Shown here: positions 48,686 to 58,744 of the stretch, piece by piece
Layout: every line of letters begins with the position of its first letter
Numbering within the stretch: position 1 is the first letter of the stretch
Source of the DNA: Planctopirus ephydatiae
GTDB lineage: Bacteria > Planctomycetota > Planctomycetia > Planctomycetales > Planctomycetaceae
DNA: 64,000 bases
Reading direction: 5' to 3'
Assembly: GCF_007752345.1 (NCBI RefSeq)
Contig: NZ_CP036299.1
Location: 620,001 to 684,000, forward strand
Notes under the pieces: model-generated
Told to the model about the DNA's origin: nothing
What the model saw: the letters and a program-made list of their open reading frames with translations, nothing else
Databases searched by the model: none
Program-made: the position numbers and the translations under genes

Positions 48686-50287
48686 ATGTCAGCAGAATTG
48701 TCGATCACACCTCAGGCGGAATTGTGGGCCAGGTACAGTACTGGACTATATCGCAACGAAGAGTTGGGATTCTCGCTCGATCTCAGTCGAGTCAGGATGA
48801 GTCCTTCCGAGCAGTCGGCGATTGCCGAAATGTTCCCCATGGCATTCAGCGCCATGGCGCAGCTTGAAGCAGGGTCAATTGCCAATAAAGACGAAGGCCG
48901 CATGGTGGGCCACTACTGGTTGCGTGCCCCGCAACTGGCTCCAACCCCCGAATTGGAAGCGGATATTCTCCAGGCCATTTTCGATGTGAAAGCCTTCTGC
49001 CAGGCTGTGCATGCGGGCGAAATTCTCGGCCATGGTGGCAAATTTACCGATGTGCTGCTGATAGGCATTGGTGGCTCAGCTCTAGGTCCGCAATTCATTG
49101 CGACAGCCCTTGCCAGCAGCCACGACAAACTCCACATGTCCTTCTTTGATAACACGGATCCTGATGGCATTGATCTCGTGCTGTCATCACTGGCCAGCCG
49201 CCTGTCGACCACACTGGTTGTGGTTGTTTCTAAATCCGGGGGAACACCTGAAACTCGCAACGGGATGCTCGAAGCCCAGGCGGCTTTCCAATCGGCTGGA
49301 ATTCCCTTTGCCCCTCAGGCTGTGGCGATTACTCAGGCCGGAAGCAAACTCGATCAGACGGCACAAAGCGAAGGCTGGTTGAAGACCTTCCCCATGTGGG
49401 ACTGGGTGGGCGGACGAACCTCGGTCATGTCCACTGTGGGGCTGGTTCCTGCTGCACTCCAGGGGCTCGACATCGACAGCCTGCTGGAAGGTGCCGGGCA
49501 GATGGATTCGCTCACACGGGTTCCTCAAGTCAAAGAAAATCCCGCCGCACTTCTGGCGATGGCATGGTATCACTGCGGGCAGGGCCGAGGGAGCAAAGAC
49601 ATGGTGCTTCTCCCCTATAAAGACCGGCTGGCACTCTTCAGCAAATATCTGCAGCAGCTCGTCATGGAGTCTCTGGGCAAAGAACTCGATCGAAAAGGCC
49701 AGAAGGTTAATCAAGGGATTGCCGTTTACGGCAACAAAGGCTCAACCGATCAGCACGCTTACGTGCAGCAGTTGCGAGATGGCCTGAATAACTTCTTCGC
49801 AACGTTTATTGAGGTTCTCAAAGATCGCCAGAGAGATTCGATCGAAGTCGATGCGGGTGTTACCTCGGGAGATTACCTTTATGGGTTCTATGCCGGAACC
49901 CGCAAAGCTTTGTATGAAAGTGGACGTGATTCGATCACGATTACTGTCAACGAGGTCAATGCGCACTCGGTCGGAGCGTTGATCGCCTTGTATGAGCGGG
50001 CTGTAGGCCTGTATGCCGAACTGGTGAATATCAACGCCTATCATCAGCCAGGTGTCGAAGCTGGAAAGAAAGCTGCTGCCCAGATTCTAGCCCTGCAGAG
50101 TCAGGCGGTCGAAGTGGTTGTCAGCAATAAAGCTTCGCTCACCGCCGATGAGGTGGCCAAGCTGGCCAATGCCTCGGATGTCGAATCGATTTATGGCATC
50201 CTGCGACATCTTGCGGCCAATCCTTCACGAGGAATCGTCCGGCAGCCAGGCAAAACCCCTGCTGAGGATCGATTCGGTAAACTATAA
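48686..50287 (+). CDS. pgi: Glucose-6-phosphate isomerase
   Basis: 533 aa from ATG 48686 (AGGGA six bases upstream). It interconverts glucose 6-phosphate and fructose 6-phosphate. Family stretches: [18 protein letters not shown] (sugar-phosphate site), [26 protein letters not shown] (loop), [43 protein letters not shown] (catalytic Glu/His region) and [21 protein letters not shown] (partly quoted). The order and length fit the bacterial subgroup of 500-550 residues. The unrelated longer frame from 48635 is not used. dapL and metF follow on the same strand. Confidence 0.93.
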   Translation: MSAELSITPQAELWARYSTGLYRNEELGFSLDLSRVRMSPSEQSAIAEMFPMAFSAMAQLEAGSIANKDEGRMVGHYWLRAPQLAPTPELEADILQAIFDVKAFCQAVHAGEILGHGGKFTDVLLIGIGGSALGPQFIATALASSHDKLHMSFFDNTDPDGIDLVLSSLASRLSTTLVVVVSKSGGTPETRNGMLEAQAAFQSAGIPFAPQAVAITQAGSKLDQTAQSEGWLKTFPMWDWVGGRTSVMSTVGLVPAALQGLDIDSLLEGAGQMDSLTRVPQVKENPAALLAMAWYHCGQGRGSKDMVLLPYKDRLALFSKYLQQLVMESLGKELDRKGQKVNQGIAVYGNKGSTDQHAYVQQLRDGLNNFFATFIEVLKDRQRDSIEVDAGVTSGDYLYGFYAGTRKALYESGRDSITITVNEVNAHSVGALIALYERAVGLYAELVNINAYHQPGVEAGKKAAAQILALQSQAVEVVVSNKASLTADEVAKLANASDVESIYGILRHLAANPSRGIVRQPGKTPAEDRFGKL

Positions 50288-50510
50288 GCCATTTTCAAGA
50301 ATCTCATGCGAGGCAGATGAGTCATTTCCATCTGATGATCTCCCGCCAGCCTTGCAAGATGTTCCATGAATCATGCCTGTGACAAAGTCAAAGTGATGTG
50401 CATGTTGGGCATCACTCTTCTAAAATCTGACAAATGCCGTTCTCATCGTGACAGTTCGTTTGAGAACCAGCGATTGAAAACCTCATTGAGTGATTGAGAA
50501 TTACGGGATT

Positions 50511-51746
50511 ATGGCTTACGTCAACGACAATTATCTGAAGCTCAAGGCTGGTTACCTGTTCCCGGAGATTGGCCGTCGTGTCTCCAAGTTCGCCAAGGAA
50601 AATCCACAGGCAAAAGTCATTCGCATGGGGATCGGCGATGTCACCGAGCCACTGCCCGCAGCCTGTATCTCCGCCATGCACGCCGCTGTTGATGAAATGG
50701 CTCGCCGGGAATCCTTTCGAGGGTACGGCCCCGAACAAGGCTTTGATTTCCTGCGAGAAGCGATTGCCAGGCATGACTTTCAATCGCGTGGTGCCCAGAT
50801 TCAGGCCGACGAAATTTTTGTTTCTGATGGTTCGAAGTGTGATACGGGCAACATTCTCGACATTCTTGGCAAGTCGAATGTGATCGCTGTGACCGATCCT
50901 GTTTATCCGGTCTATGTCGATACCAACGTCATGGCCGGCCATACAGGCGAAGCAGATGCTGGTGGTCGTTATGCCGGTCTGGTTTATCTACCGATGACTG
51001 AGGCCAATCAGTTCGTACCGGCCCTTCCTGAGCAGAAGGTCGATATTGTCTACCTGTGCTCGCCGAATAATCCGACGGGTATGGCTGCTTCGCGATCAGC
51101 ACTGGAGAAGTGGGTCGATTACGCCCGCAAGAACGAAGCCATTATTTTCTTTGATGCCGCTTATGAAGCATTTATCACCGAAGCCGATGTGCCTCACTCG
51201 ATCTACGAGATCGAAGGGGCTCGCGAATGTGCCATCGAGTTTCGCAGCTTTAGCAAAACAGCCGGTTTCACCGGAACCCGTTGTGCCTTTACCGTCGTTC
51301 CCAAAGGTTTAACGGCCCGCACATCGACTGGTGAAAATGTAGAACTCCACGGCCTCTGGAATCGCCGCCACACCACGAAATTCAATGGTGTCTCGTACAT
51401 CGTTCAGCGAGGTGCCGAAGCTGTCTATACTCCTGAAGGACAATCGCAGGTGCGGCAGCTTGTCGAGTTCTATCTCGAAAATGCCCGTCTCATGTGCGCT
51501 GGTCTTAAGCAGGCCGGGCTCACAGTCTATGGCGGTGTGAATGCCCCTTACGTCTGGTTGAAAACACCGAATGGACTCAGCAGTTGGGACTTCTTCGATC
51601 AATTGTTGTCGAAGGCACATCTGGTTGGTACGCCGGGCTCTGGCTTTGGCGCCTCCGGCGAAGGTTACTTCCGTTTGAGTGCTTTTAACAGCCGGGCCAA
51701 TGTGCTGGAAGCGATTGAACGCGTCAACAAGTTCGTGCAAGGATAG
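50511..51746 (+). CDS. dapL: LL-diaminopimelate aminotransferase
   Basis: 411 aa from ATG 50511, the normal DapL size (about 410); a TTG at 50490 is rejected. DapL converts tetrahydrodipicolinate to LL-diaminopimelate in one step, bypassing the acylated DapD-C-E route. The start [22 protein letters not shown] is diagnostic for the family. GDVTEPLP, a PLP site with [10 protein letters not shown], and the lysine of [16 protein letters not shown] (about 243) follow in order. Its use fits planctomycetes, which commonly have DapL. metF starts five bases after the stop codon. Confidence 0.95.
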   Translation: MAYVNDNYLKLKAGYLFPEIGRRVSKFAKENPQAKVIRMGIGDVTEPLPAACISAMHAAVDEMARRESFRGYGPEQGFDFLREAIARHDFQSRGAQIQADEIFVSDGSKCDTGNILDILGKSNVIAVTDPVYPVYVDTNVMAGHTGEADAGGRYAGLVYLPMTEANQFVPALPEQKVDIVYLCSPNNPTGMAASRSALEKWVDYARKNEAIIFFDAAYEAFITEADVPHSIYEIEGARECAIEFRSFSKTAGFTGTRCAFTVVPKGLTARTSTGENVELHGLWNRRHTTKFNGVSYIVQRGAEAVYTPEGQSQVRQLVEFYLENARLMCAGLKQAGLTVYGGVNAPYVWLKTPNGLSSWDFFDQLLSKAHLVGTPGSGFGASGEGYFRLSAFNSRANVLEAIERVNKFVQG

Positions 51747-51751
51747 CCAGA

Positions 51752-52684
51752 ATGACCGTTTTTACGACTCCAAACGCTCTGCCGTCGACCAATCTAAGTT
51801 CTTTGTACACCAGCGGACAGTTTGCCCTGTCGATCGAGATCTTTCCGCCGAAAACGGCTGAAGGTGATGCTGCTCTCAGGCAGGCACTGCAGGAGTTCTC
51901 CACTTACAACCCGGCTTTTGTGTCGTGCACTTACGGCGCGGGTGGTTCGACTCGAAGCCGGACACTCGACTGGTGCCGTGAGATTATCGATCGTGTGGGT
52001 GTAGCACCGACTGCACACTTTACCTGTGTGGGAAGCAACAGCGACGAACTGATTGAATGGCTCGGTCAGGCGTGGCAACTGGGCGTGCGGAACATCATGG
52101 CTTTGCGTGGAGATGTTCCTCAAGGCGAGACGGAATTCAAGGCTGTGGAAGGAGGATTCAGCCACGCCCGCCAGCTTGTGGAACTCATTCGAAAAGAGTT
52201 TCCCGAGATGGGAATTGGCGTAGCCGGCTATCCCGAAAAACATCCTGAAGCCGCCTCGCTGGAAACAGATATCGCCTTCCTGAAAGAAAAGATTACCGCC
52301 GGTGGTCATGCCGTTTTTACGCAGCTGTTTTACGACAATGAAACTTTCTATCGCTACTGGGAGATGTGCCTCAAGCAGGGTATCGATGCGCCAATCATTC
52401 CCGGGGTCATGCCGATCACTGAGTATTCCCGGGTGAAGCGTATTGTCGAAATCAGCGGCACCAAAGTTCCTGCTGAACTGCTTGAACAACTGGAAGCCGC
52501 ACATCTCCGCGACGACAAAGCCGCCCAACTGGAAATCGGGATCGAGTATTCCGTGCAGCAATGTCAGGATCTGATCGATCATGGAGTCCCGGGCCTGCAC
52601 TTTTATGTGCTCAATAAAGCCCATGCCACCAGCCAGATTCTCCAGTCCCTGGGTCTCAAAAATTCGGAGATCACCACGGGCTGA
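51752..52684 (+). CDS. metF: 5,10-methylenetetrahydrofolate reductase MetF
   Basis: 310 aa. MetF reduces 5,10-methylene-THF to 5-methyl-THF with FAD and NADH for methionine synthesis. Family motifs are all present: LSIEIFPPKTAEGDAALRQAL (with catalytic E30), VSCTYGAGGSTRSRTLDWC, AHFTCVGS, GVRNIMALRGDVPQGE, IGVAGYPEKHPEA, GGHAVFTQLFYDNETFYRYWE (partly quoted), PGVMPITEYSRVKRIV and HGVPGLHFYVLNKAHAT near the end. A ribosome-binding AAGGATAG overlaps the end of dapL, so translation of dapL and metF is likely coupled. Confidence 0.95.
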   Translation: MTVFTTPNALPSTNLSSLYTSGQFALSIEIFPPKTAEGDAALRQALQEFSTYNPAFVSCTYGAGGSTRSRTLDWCREIIDRVGVAPTAHFTCVGSNSDELIEWLGQAWQLGVRNIMALRGDVPQGETEFKAVEGGFSHARQLVELIRKEFPEMGIGVAGYPEKHPEAASLETDIAFLKEKITAGGHAVFTQLFYDNETFYRYWEMCLKQGIDAPIIPGVMPITEYSRVKRIVEISGTKVPAELLEQLEAAHLRDDKAAQLEIGIEYSVQQCQDLIDHGVPGLHFYVLNKAHATSQILQSLGLKNSEITTG

Positions 52685-52893
52685 TCATGGCTTGAAACCC
52701 GCATTCATTCGAGACGCAGTTGAATTCATTAACAGCGAGTTTATCGAGTTCTATCGCCGGTTATTGGGCTGGAGTTGGAAGCAGATTAAGAGCCTCGCTT
52801 CCAAGAAGAAGTTGAGGCTTCTACGCCCCAATTCAGAGTTGGCTCTGTTCTCGGGGATCGATTGCTGATTGCCACAAAAATCCGTGGGTCAGA

Positions 52894-54822
52894 CTATATA
52901 CGATGTAACAGCTCATCGAGACAGGCGATCGTCTGCGAAGAGTCGATCCATGGCTTGGCATGAGCCAATTTGCTCGCTTGCCCCAGTCTCTCGTTGAGCT
53001 GGCCCAGTTCAGTTTTCGCCAGTGCCTCTTCATACCAGCGAATTCGTCGTTCGACAAATTTTTGATCGACCTGCAGCAGCCATCGTTGAAGCTGTTCGAT
53101 CGACTGACCAGAGACAAATCGGGCCGCGACATCCGCTCCACCCGCTACCCCCGCCGTGGCCGCAGCATCAACTGTCAGATGCATCACTCCCTGTGTGGCT
53201 GCATCCACCAATCCGGGAACAAACATGATCGAAGCGAAGGTCACTCCCACGCGGCCAAAAGCGGCTACCTGATCTAACACCTGCAAAGTCAGCTTCAAGC
53301 CGGGTTGTGCTGCTAAAAAGGCATGAAAGTCTCTCTCAACCAGCTCTTGAATCTCCTGATGCAGGTCACATTGCTGATGAGCTTCCTGCAAATCTTTGAG
53401 CACTTTCTCGCGGCCTGTACTCGAAAGGACGGCTTTGAGTCGATGCTGGAATTCTTTGAGTTCTGCCCGTTCGGAAACCAGCATGGTCGCTCGATCCATT
53501 TCTTCAAACAACCTGGCTGTCGCCAACGACATTACCTGCCATTCATCTCGTCGATACTGTTCCACCGGCGAGGCAGGTTTAGCCGAGGATGACGTGAGCC
53601 ATTTCGCGGGTGCGAGCAGTACTTCGCCCACTTTACCGTAACCCCAATGAATCCTTTGAATCAGAGGAGTCCGCTCCTGAGACCAGATCTTCCAGAGCGT
53701 CTCGATGACGATCGGCCTGGGAGCTGCCGGCCAATTCAACCGCTGTCCATTCAAAGAGTTTTCCAGAATTGACGCCAGATCCCGCAGTGACTCGGCTTTA
53801 TTGCGAAACCCCGCCAGCCACTGGCTGCTCCCCAGCACCACACTCTCCAGAGCCCCGCGAGTCGCTCGCAGCTTCAGTTCACTGAAATGCAATTCGCTTA
53901 GAAGACGAACCAGCTGATTGCTCTCACTCCGACCGGCCTCAATCTCACGCCCGTGGCTCATCTCCTGCTCAGAAAGTTCGCCGGCAAGTGGGATAAATTC
54001 CAGCTTCAGCTCGCGCAACTGCCGCTTCTCTTTCGAACCATCGCGCGGCACGGCAAAGACAGCCAAAGGATTCACTTCTGTCTCTGCGATAAACGTTTTC
54101 AGCCATTGCTCCCAGGTCTTCTCAGGGTCAGGCCAGTCGAGCTTACTGAAGACCACAATCACGCTTTTCTTCTGGCGAGCTGCTTCTCGAAAAAACATTT
54201 TGACGGCTGCGTCGTTGTACTTCTGATCGGTCAGAACACCAATCAAGACATCGCTGGCCTGACAGATCATCGAAGCTCGAAGCAGATTCTCCGTCACCAC
54301 GCTGTCGATATCGGGCGTATCGAGCAGCAGAAGATTAGCGGGAAGATGATTGCCAATCGTGGTGAACAGCAGATTGTCCGCATCGCCGAACCGTTCTGGG
54401 TTGGACTGGAAGGTACTGCCTGTCAGCCGCTCTTGTTGCACCATCCGATTCTCGGGAAGTGCTGCTACCTGAAAGCCGGGGAAGATGGCGTGCAGTGAAG
54501 CCGACTTCGCAAAATCAGTCGGCACCAGACAGACCGGATACCGCGTAAATCCCGCATGAGGATTTGCCTCGCCAATCGCTTCACCCGCCAGATGATTGAA
54601 AATGGTGGTTTTGCCGGTATTCGTCCCTCCCACAATCGACACTACGAGAAATGGTTCGCCGGTCAATTGTGGCAACAGCTTGTTGCTCAGTAATCCATAC
54701 CATTCCGATTGCTGATACTGGTCGTCCGTTTCCAGCCGTTCGCGAGCGGCCTCTGCCACTGTTTCCAGTTGAATCGCAAAGACTCTCAGCTTCTCGCTCA
54801 GCGGTTGAAGTTCCAAACCCAT
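52894..54822 (-). CDS. Dynamin-superfamily-like membrane GTPase
   Basis: 642 aa. GTPase motifs are in order: VVSIVGGTNTGKTT (P-loop, K71), T92 in GFTRYP as a switch I candidate, LLDTPDID (G3, 168-173) and VVFSKLDW (G4-type SKLD, about 226-229). A long helical middle (about 280-520) follows. Near the C-terminus, VAAFGRVGVTFASIMFVPGL and a second hydrophobic segment with TVDAAATAGVAGGADVA look like a membrane-inserting hairpin (about 530-580). The overall shape resembles bacterial dynamin-like or YeeP/YcjX-type GTPases that act on membranes. It is convergent with metF. Confidence 0.8.
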   Translation of the reverse strand: MGLELQPLSEKLRVFAIQLETVAEAARERLETDDQYQQSEWYGLLSNKLLPQLTGEPFLVVSIVGGTNTGKTTIFNHLAGEAIGEANPHAGFTRYPVCLVPTDFAKSASLHAIFPGFQVAALPENRMVQQERLTGSTFQSNPERFGDADNLLFTTIGNHLPANLLLLDTPDIDSVVTENLLRASMICQASDVLIGVLTDQKYNDAAVKMFFREAARQKKSVIVVFSKLDWPDPEKTWEQWLKTFIAETEVNPLAVFAVPRDGSKEKRQLRELKLEFIPLAGELSEQEMSHGREIEAGRSESNQLVRLLSELHFSELKLRATRGALESVVLGSSQWLAGFRNKAESLRDLASILENSLNGQRLNWPAAPRPIVIETLWKIWSQERTPLIQRIHWGYGKVGEVLLAPAKWLTSSSAKPASPVEQYRRDEWQVMSLATARLFEEMDRATMLVSERAELKEFQHRLKAVLSSTGREKVLKDLQEAHQQCDLHQEIQELVERDFHAFLAAQPGLKLTLQVLDQVAAFGRVGVTFASIMFVPGLVDAATQGVMHLTVDAAATAGVAGGADVAARFVSGQSIEQLQRWLLQVDQKFVERRIRWYEEALAKTELGQLNERLGQASKLAHAKPWIDSSQTIACLDELLHRI

Positions 54823-55276
54823 GTCGATCCCGGAAATCGATGTCTGTTAATCGTTTCTGATGGGAGGCAGCTTCCCCCCATGCATTAGATTTTCTCCAGA
54901 GACTGGATTCTGAACCATTCGCCGCTCAATTCCAAGTTGCCATCTTGTCACACTCCTGTCGAACATGTTGCCCGCAGACTCCAACGATGAAGTATCGTGC
55001 AACCTTCAGGAAAGTCTTCCCAGCCCGCAAGCTTTGCCTGTCAGGCCAAACTTGCCTTGTTCGCGTGTTGGTCAGTCAATGAAAAGTCTCTTCGAGAATT
55101 CATCAGGTTGTTTCAAGTCTTTCTCATGACGAGTCACTTCTGAGGTTAAATTTTTGAATGTGACCAGGCACGCAGATGCTCTCTTCAGCTCTGGGTCACA
55201 ATGAGCAGTGAGTGGTTCTGTCTCGTTCCTGTTCATGAGAATCGGATGATCAATCGATTGAGGAATCGGTGAGGCT
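54823..55276. other. Intergenic stretch of about 450 bases
   Basis: Promoter space for the GTPase gene (minus) and the exported-protein gene (plus). A 78-codon minus-strand frame at 55072-55308 is not credible. No other feature is recognised. Confidence 0.4.
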
Positions 55277-57127
55277 ATGCCATACGACGAGTTTCTGACA
55301 TCACTCATTCAGCAGGCGATGATGGAACTCCAGTCCCTTGTCCATCGGCGATTCCTGCACAGGCAGACTCTCTGGGGGCTTGTCACGCCGCTGGTTTGTC
55401 TCGGTCTGTCGAACACCAGTCTGGCTCAGTATGAAATGGGTTCTCCTGCCACAGGTGCTCGTCCACATCACGCAGCTCAATACGGAACTGGCCCGTCGAG
55501 GGGTAACCCTTCTGCTCGACCTCCAGCGGCGGGGTATTCTTATCAGGCGTGGCCTTATCGACAGTCTGCCCCTGCGATGCCTCCGCAGGGAAATCCCACA
55601 GCACCTCAACGGGGTCTGTATCAGATCCAACCCCCTCCGGTGGATAGATCATCAAACCAGCCACCCTTCAATCAGCACTCCTCAGGAGCGAATTCACGTC
55701 AACCAGGTGGCTATCAAATGGGTGGCTACCCACAGAACTCCTATGGGCCGGTCAACACTCCACCGGGGGCTTACGTTCATCCGCCTGCTGATCGAAGAAA
55801 TACGCCGGGCTCTGCTGGATTACTGGGGCCTGGCCAATCTTCCAATCGTGATCTGCCCAGTCAACCGGCCGCAGCCGGAGCGACTTTGGCACCGAAGTCG
55901 ATGCAGGAACTTGATCCCAGGACTCATTCCCGACCTGCTGGATCACTGTCACCTTTTGGCAAGCCTTCGTCTGAGCCGCAAGAACCAGCGAATCCTGAGT
56001 TAGCCTTTCCCCAGGCAGCGCTGCAAGTGCAGCCCGTCATCAGTCAACTGGGGAGTCAGGGAACTTTACTCGTGCAGGTGCGGAATACAGGCGTGGCTGC
56101 AGCCACAGGCCTGACACTGGAATTGGAATCAACATCGGCCTTACCCCTTGGCCATCAGGAAGGGACCGATAATCATCTGGCAGCACATCGGCTGACTTCT
56201 CAAAACAGTCGCAGTTTTCATATCCCTGTGAATCAATTGGCATTTGGGGAATCGAGAGAGATCGCCATTCCAATGACGGCGAAAACTCTAGGAGATCATG
56301 TTGTTCGTTGCCGGGTGATGGCTGGTCAACAGGCACTTGATGAAGTCTCCAGTACCGTGCGGATTATTCCCCGTCATCTCGAATTTGAGCTGGTGGCCAG
56401 CCATCATCGCCAGATCAATTCTCCATTGGGAAGTACCATTCGCGTCAAGAATGTGACTTCGCAGCCCATCTCGAAAGTGGCCGTCCGACTCGCTTTTGAC
56501 GATGCCCTCGAAGCCACTCGTCTCGGGGCGGCCACAGTCGTCGAACCTGGCCTGATCGAATGGCAGATTGAAGCTCTCCAACCGGGTGAAGTGGCCTGGT
56601 TGCCTATGGAATTCACAGGCCGTCGTCCATCTCAGGAAAGCTGCTTGCGGGCAACTCTCAGTCGTAATGAAATCCCGCTGGATCAGCTTGATCATCCGGT
56701 TTCGCTCGCGGATGACCGATTACCTGTCACACTCGATATTCTGGATCGTCAGGAACCCTCATCGGTCGAAAGCAAGCGTTCGGTGATCGTTGTGGTTCGC
56801 AATCACGGGTTTGATCCCTGTCAGCCCGTCGTCGGGATGCAACTTCCGGCAGGTTGGAAGCTGGCCAGTGTGACCGATCCTAAAGCCGGCAGGAACTGGC
56901 AGGTGCGATCAAAAGCTGGTGAATTGCTGCTCTCCCCTTCTGCCACTGTCGATGCAGGAGAAGCTGCCGTGATTGGATTGGAACTCATCCCGCAATCGGC
57001 AGGAAATGGCACGCTGATCGGCCGGCTCTACTCCAATGCTCGTGCAGTGCTTAATCAACCTGCAGGATCGGTCCTGCCCGATCTGGAAGTGGAAGAACAA
57101 CTCGCGATTCACGCAGGCTCTCAGTGA
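55277..57127 (+). CDS. Secreted Pro/Gln-rich protein with CARDB/DUF11-like domains
   Basis: 616 aa from ATG 55277 (ATG 55319 is an alternative with a better-spaced AGG). A signal peptide lies at about residues 24-51 and ends SLAQY. Residues about 55-240 are low complexity, rich in Pro, Gln, Gly and Ser. The second half has Ig-like beta-strand repeats: QLGSQGTLLVQVRNTGVAAATGLTLELES (partly quoted), NSPLGSTIRVKNVTSQPISKVAVRL and SVESKRSVIVVVRNHGFDPCQPV, a pattern of CARDB/DUF11 domains that mediate adhesion or surface packing. It is probably an envelope or extracellular structural protein; the partner is unknown. Confidence 0.75.
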   Translation: MPYDEFLTSLIQQAMMELQSLVHRRFLHRQTLWGLVTPLVCLGLSNTSLAQYEMGSPATGARPHHAAQYGTGPSRGNPSARPPAAGYSYQAWPYRQSAPAMPPQGNPTAPQRGLYQIQPPPVDRSSNQPPFNQHSSGANSRQPGGYQMGGYPQNSYGPVNTPPGAYVHPPADRRNTPGSAGLLGPGQSSNRDLPSQPAAAGATLAPKSMQELDPRTHSRPAGSLSPFGKPSSEPQEPANPELAFPQAALQVQPVISQLGSQGTLLVQVRNTGVAAATGLTLELESTSALPLGHQEGTDNHLAAHRLTSQNSRSFHIPVNQLAFGESREIAIPMTAKTLGDHVVRCRVMAGQQALDEVSSTVRIIPRHLEFELVASHHRQINSPLGSTIRVKNVTSQPISKVAVRLAFDDALEATRLGAATVVEPGLIEWQIEALQPGEVAWLPMEFTGRRPSQESCLRATLSRNEIPLDQLDHPVSLADDRLPVTLDILDRQEPSSVESKRSVIVVVRNHGFDPCQPVVGMQLPAGWKLASVTDPKAGRNWQVRSKAGELLLSPSATVDAGEAAVIGLELIPQSAGNGTLIGRLYSNARAVLNQPAGSVLPDLEVEEQLAIHAGSQ

Positions 57128-57158
57128 GAAAAGCCGTCTGTTCAAGAGACTCTGCGGT

Positions 57159-58562
57159 TCAAGGATTATCTGAAGAACGATCGTCCGTACTATTACCGCT
57201 TTTCTTGCCTGATGATGAGCCCCAGCGGGGTTTTTCGAGAGTGGATTCCCATTGGTGATACAGAGTTTCAAGCTGGTGAAGTTGCTGGGAGTGTGTCGCA
57301 GACAGGTCTTGCTGCTCGTAAGGATCGCTGAAGAGATCAAACAACCCGGCATGATCACCCTGATCTTCGTTACCCGAGACCGCTTTCAAGTTTCCGTGTC
57401 GAATTGCCCATCGTTTTCCAGACTTCCAATACAGCGGTCGATCGACCAGTCGCTGGGTTTTGCCAGTCATTCTGGGAATCAGGCTGATGCCATCCAGCTT
57501 CTGACGATCAAACGGGAGCTTCTTCAGTTCAGCATCGCCAACACCAGCAACTTCGAGGATGGTCGGAAACAGATCGAGAGCAATCACAGGTTCATCGATC
57601 ACTTGACCGGGAGGAATCTTCGCAGGGTATTGAACGAGAAAAGGAATTCTTGTTCCTCCTTCCCAGGTTGAGCCTTTTTTCCCATGCAACGCACCATTGT
57701 CGTGCCCGCCTGCTCCGCCATTATCGTTGATAAAGATCACCAGTGTATCTTTCGACAGGTTGCACTCCTTCAGGGCATCGAGAACTTTGCCAACAGCGCG
57801 ATCGAGAGCGATGGTCATCGCATAAATCTTGTTGCCGTCAGCCGCCTGCAAATCGGCTGCGGTGGCATCGTTGGGGCTATGAGTCGCATTGAATGCCAGA
57901 TAGATCATCCACGGTTGAGACTGCCACTGTTTGATATAGGCAATGGCCTCTTCGGCCAGATGATCTGTCATGTAATCGAATTTTTCCTCAGGGATCGCAG
58001 TCCGGTCGCGCAGCATCTGATTCAAGCGAGTTGGTTTCTTGAGTGGGAAATAGCTTCGCGAGCCCTGAAGAAATCCGTAGTAATCGGTAAAGCCCCGTTC
58101 CAGGGGATGAAACTGTGGTGCATAGCCCAGGTGCCATTTCCCGAGTGCAATCGTTCGATAGCCATCTTCCTTAAGAAGCTGAGGGAGCAAAGTTTCTGAT
58201 CGTGGGAGCCCGTTCGTCTCGCTATAGGCTGGCGGGATATTGAACTCATGCCCAAATCGCTGTTGGTACCGTCCGGTCAACAACCCTGCTCGCGATGGAC
58301 TGCAGACACATCCCGAGACATATCCCTGTCGAAAATGGACACCGTTCTTACCAATCGAATCAATGTGCGGGGTCTTGTAACGGGGATGACCTTGAATCGA
58401 AAACTCGGCATGTCCGCAGTCATCGGAGAGTATCAATAAGATATTGGGGCGACGTTCCCTGGATGTTTCTGTTGAAGCCCTTTGAGCCAAAGCCAGCTGA
58501 CTCGTGAATTGAAACACCAGAATCAGCACCAACCACAGTCTCATAATGGCAGATCTTCTCAT
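57159..58562 (-). CDS. Exported type I sulfatase
   Basis: 467 aa with a signal peptide (about residues 7-27, ending ALAQ). The arylsulfatase signature CSPSRAGLLTGRYQQRFG (about 87-104) is intact: the Cys would be converted to formylglycine by a sulfatase-modifying enzyme not seen in this window. The metal ligands are also visible: NILLILSDDCG at the start and VIFINDNGGAGGHDNGALHGKKG-type Asp-Asn residues in the middle (partly quoted), and ALGKWHLGYAPQFHP. Planctomycetes use many sulfatases on sulfated polysaccharides; the substrate here is unknown. It is convergent with the secreted-protein gene. Confidence 0.92.
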   Translation of the reverse strand: MRRSAIMRLWLVLILVFQFTSQLALAQRASTETSRERRPNILLILSDDCGHAEFSIQGHPRYKTPHIDSIGKNGVHFRQGYVSGCVCSPSRAGLLTGRYQQRFGHEFNIPPAYSETNGLPRSETLLPQLLKEDGYRTIALGKWHLGYAPQFHPLERGFTDYYGFLQGSRSYFPLKKPTRLNQMLRDRTAIPEEKFDYMTDHLAEEAIAYIKQWQSQPWMIYLAFNATHSPNDATAADLQAADGNKIYAMTIALDRAVGKVLDALKECNLSKDTLVIFINDNGGAGGHDNGALHGKKGSTWEGGTRIPFLVQYPAKIPPGQVIDEPVIALDLFPTILEVAGVGDAELKKLPFDRQKLDGISLIPRMTGKTQRLVDRPLYWKSGKRWAIRHGNLKAVSGNEDQGDHAGLFDLFSDPYEQQDLSATHSQQLHQLETLYHQWESTLEKPRWGSSSGKKSGNSTDDRSSDNP

Positions 58563-58744
58563 CAGTTCTCTGCAGTCTTTTTCAGCGGCCTTGGTATGTT
58601 CTATGAAACATGGCGGTTGAGAATCAACGCCCGATCACAGGAAAAACTACAGCTAATGTGGTTATATATCAATGGGGCAGATAAAACACACGGCGATTCG
58701 CGTTAATGATCGATCGGCACAAAAGCAGGTCCGTCGTCAAGCAA

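Noticed and set aside
51794-52624. 276-codon minus-strand frame opposite metF
   Set aside because: The plus strand encodes an unmistakable MetF over the same bases.
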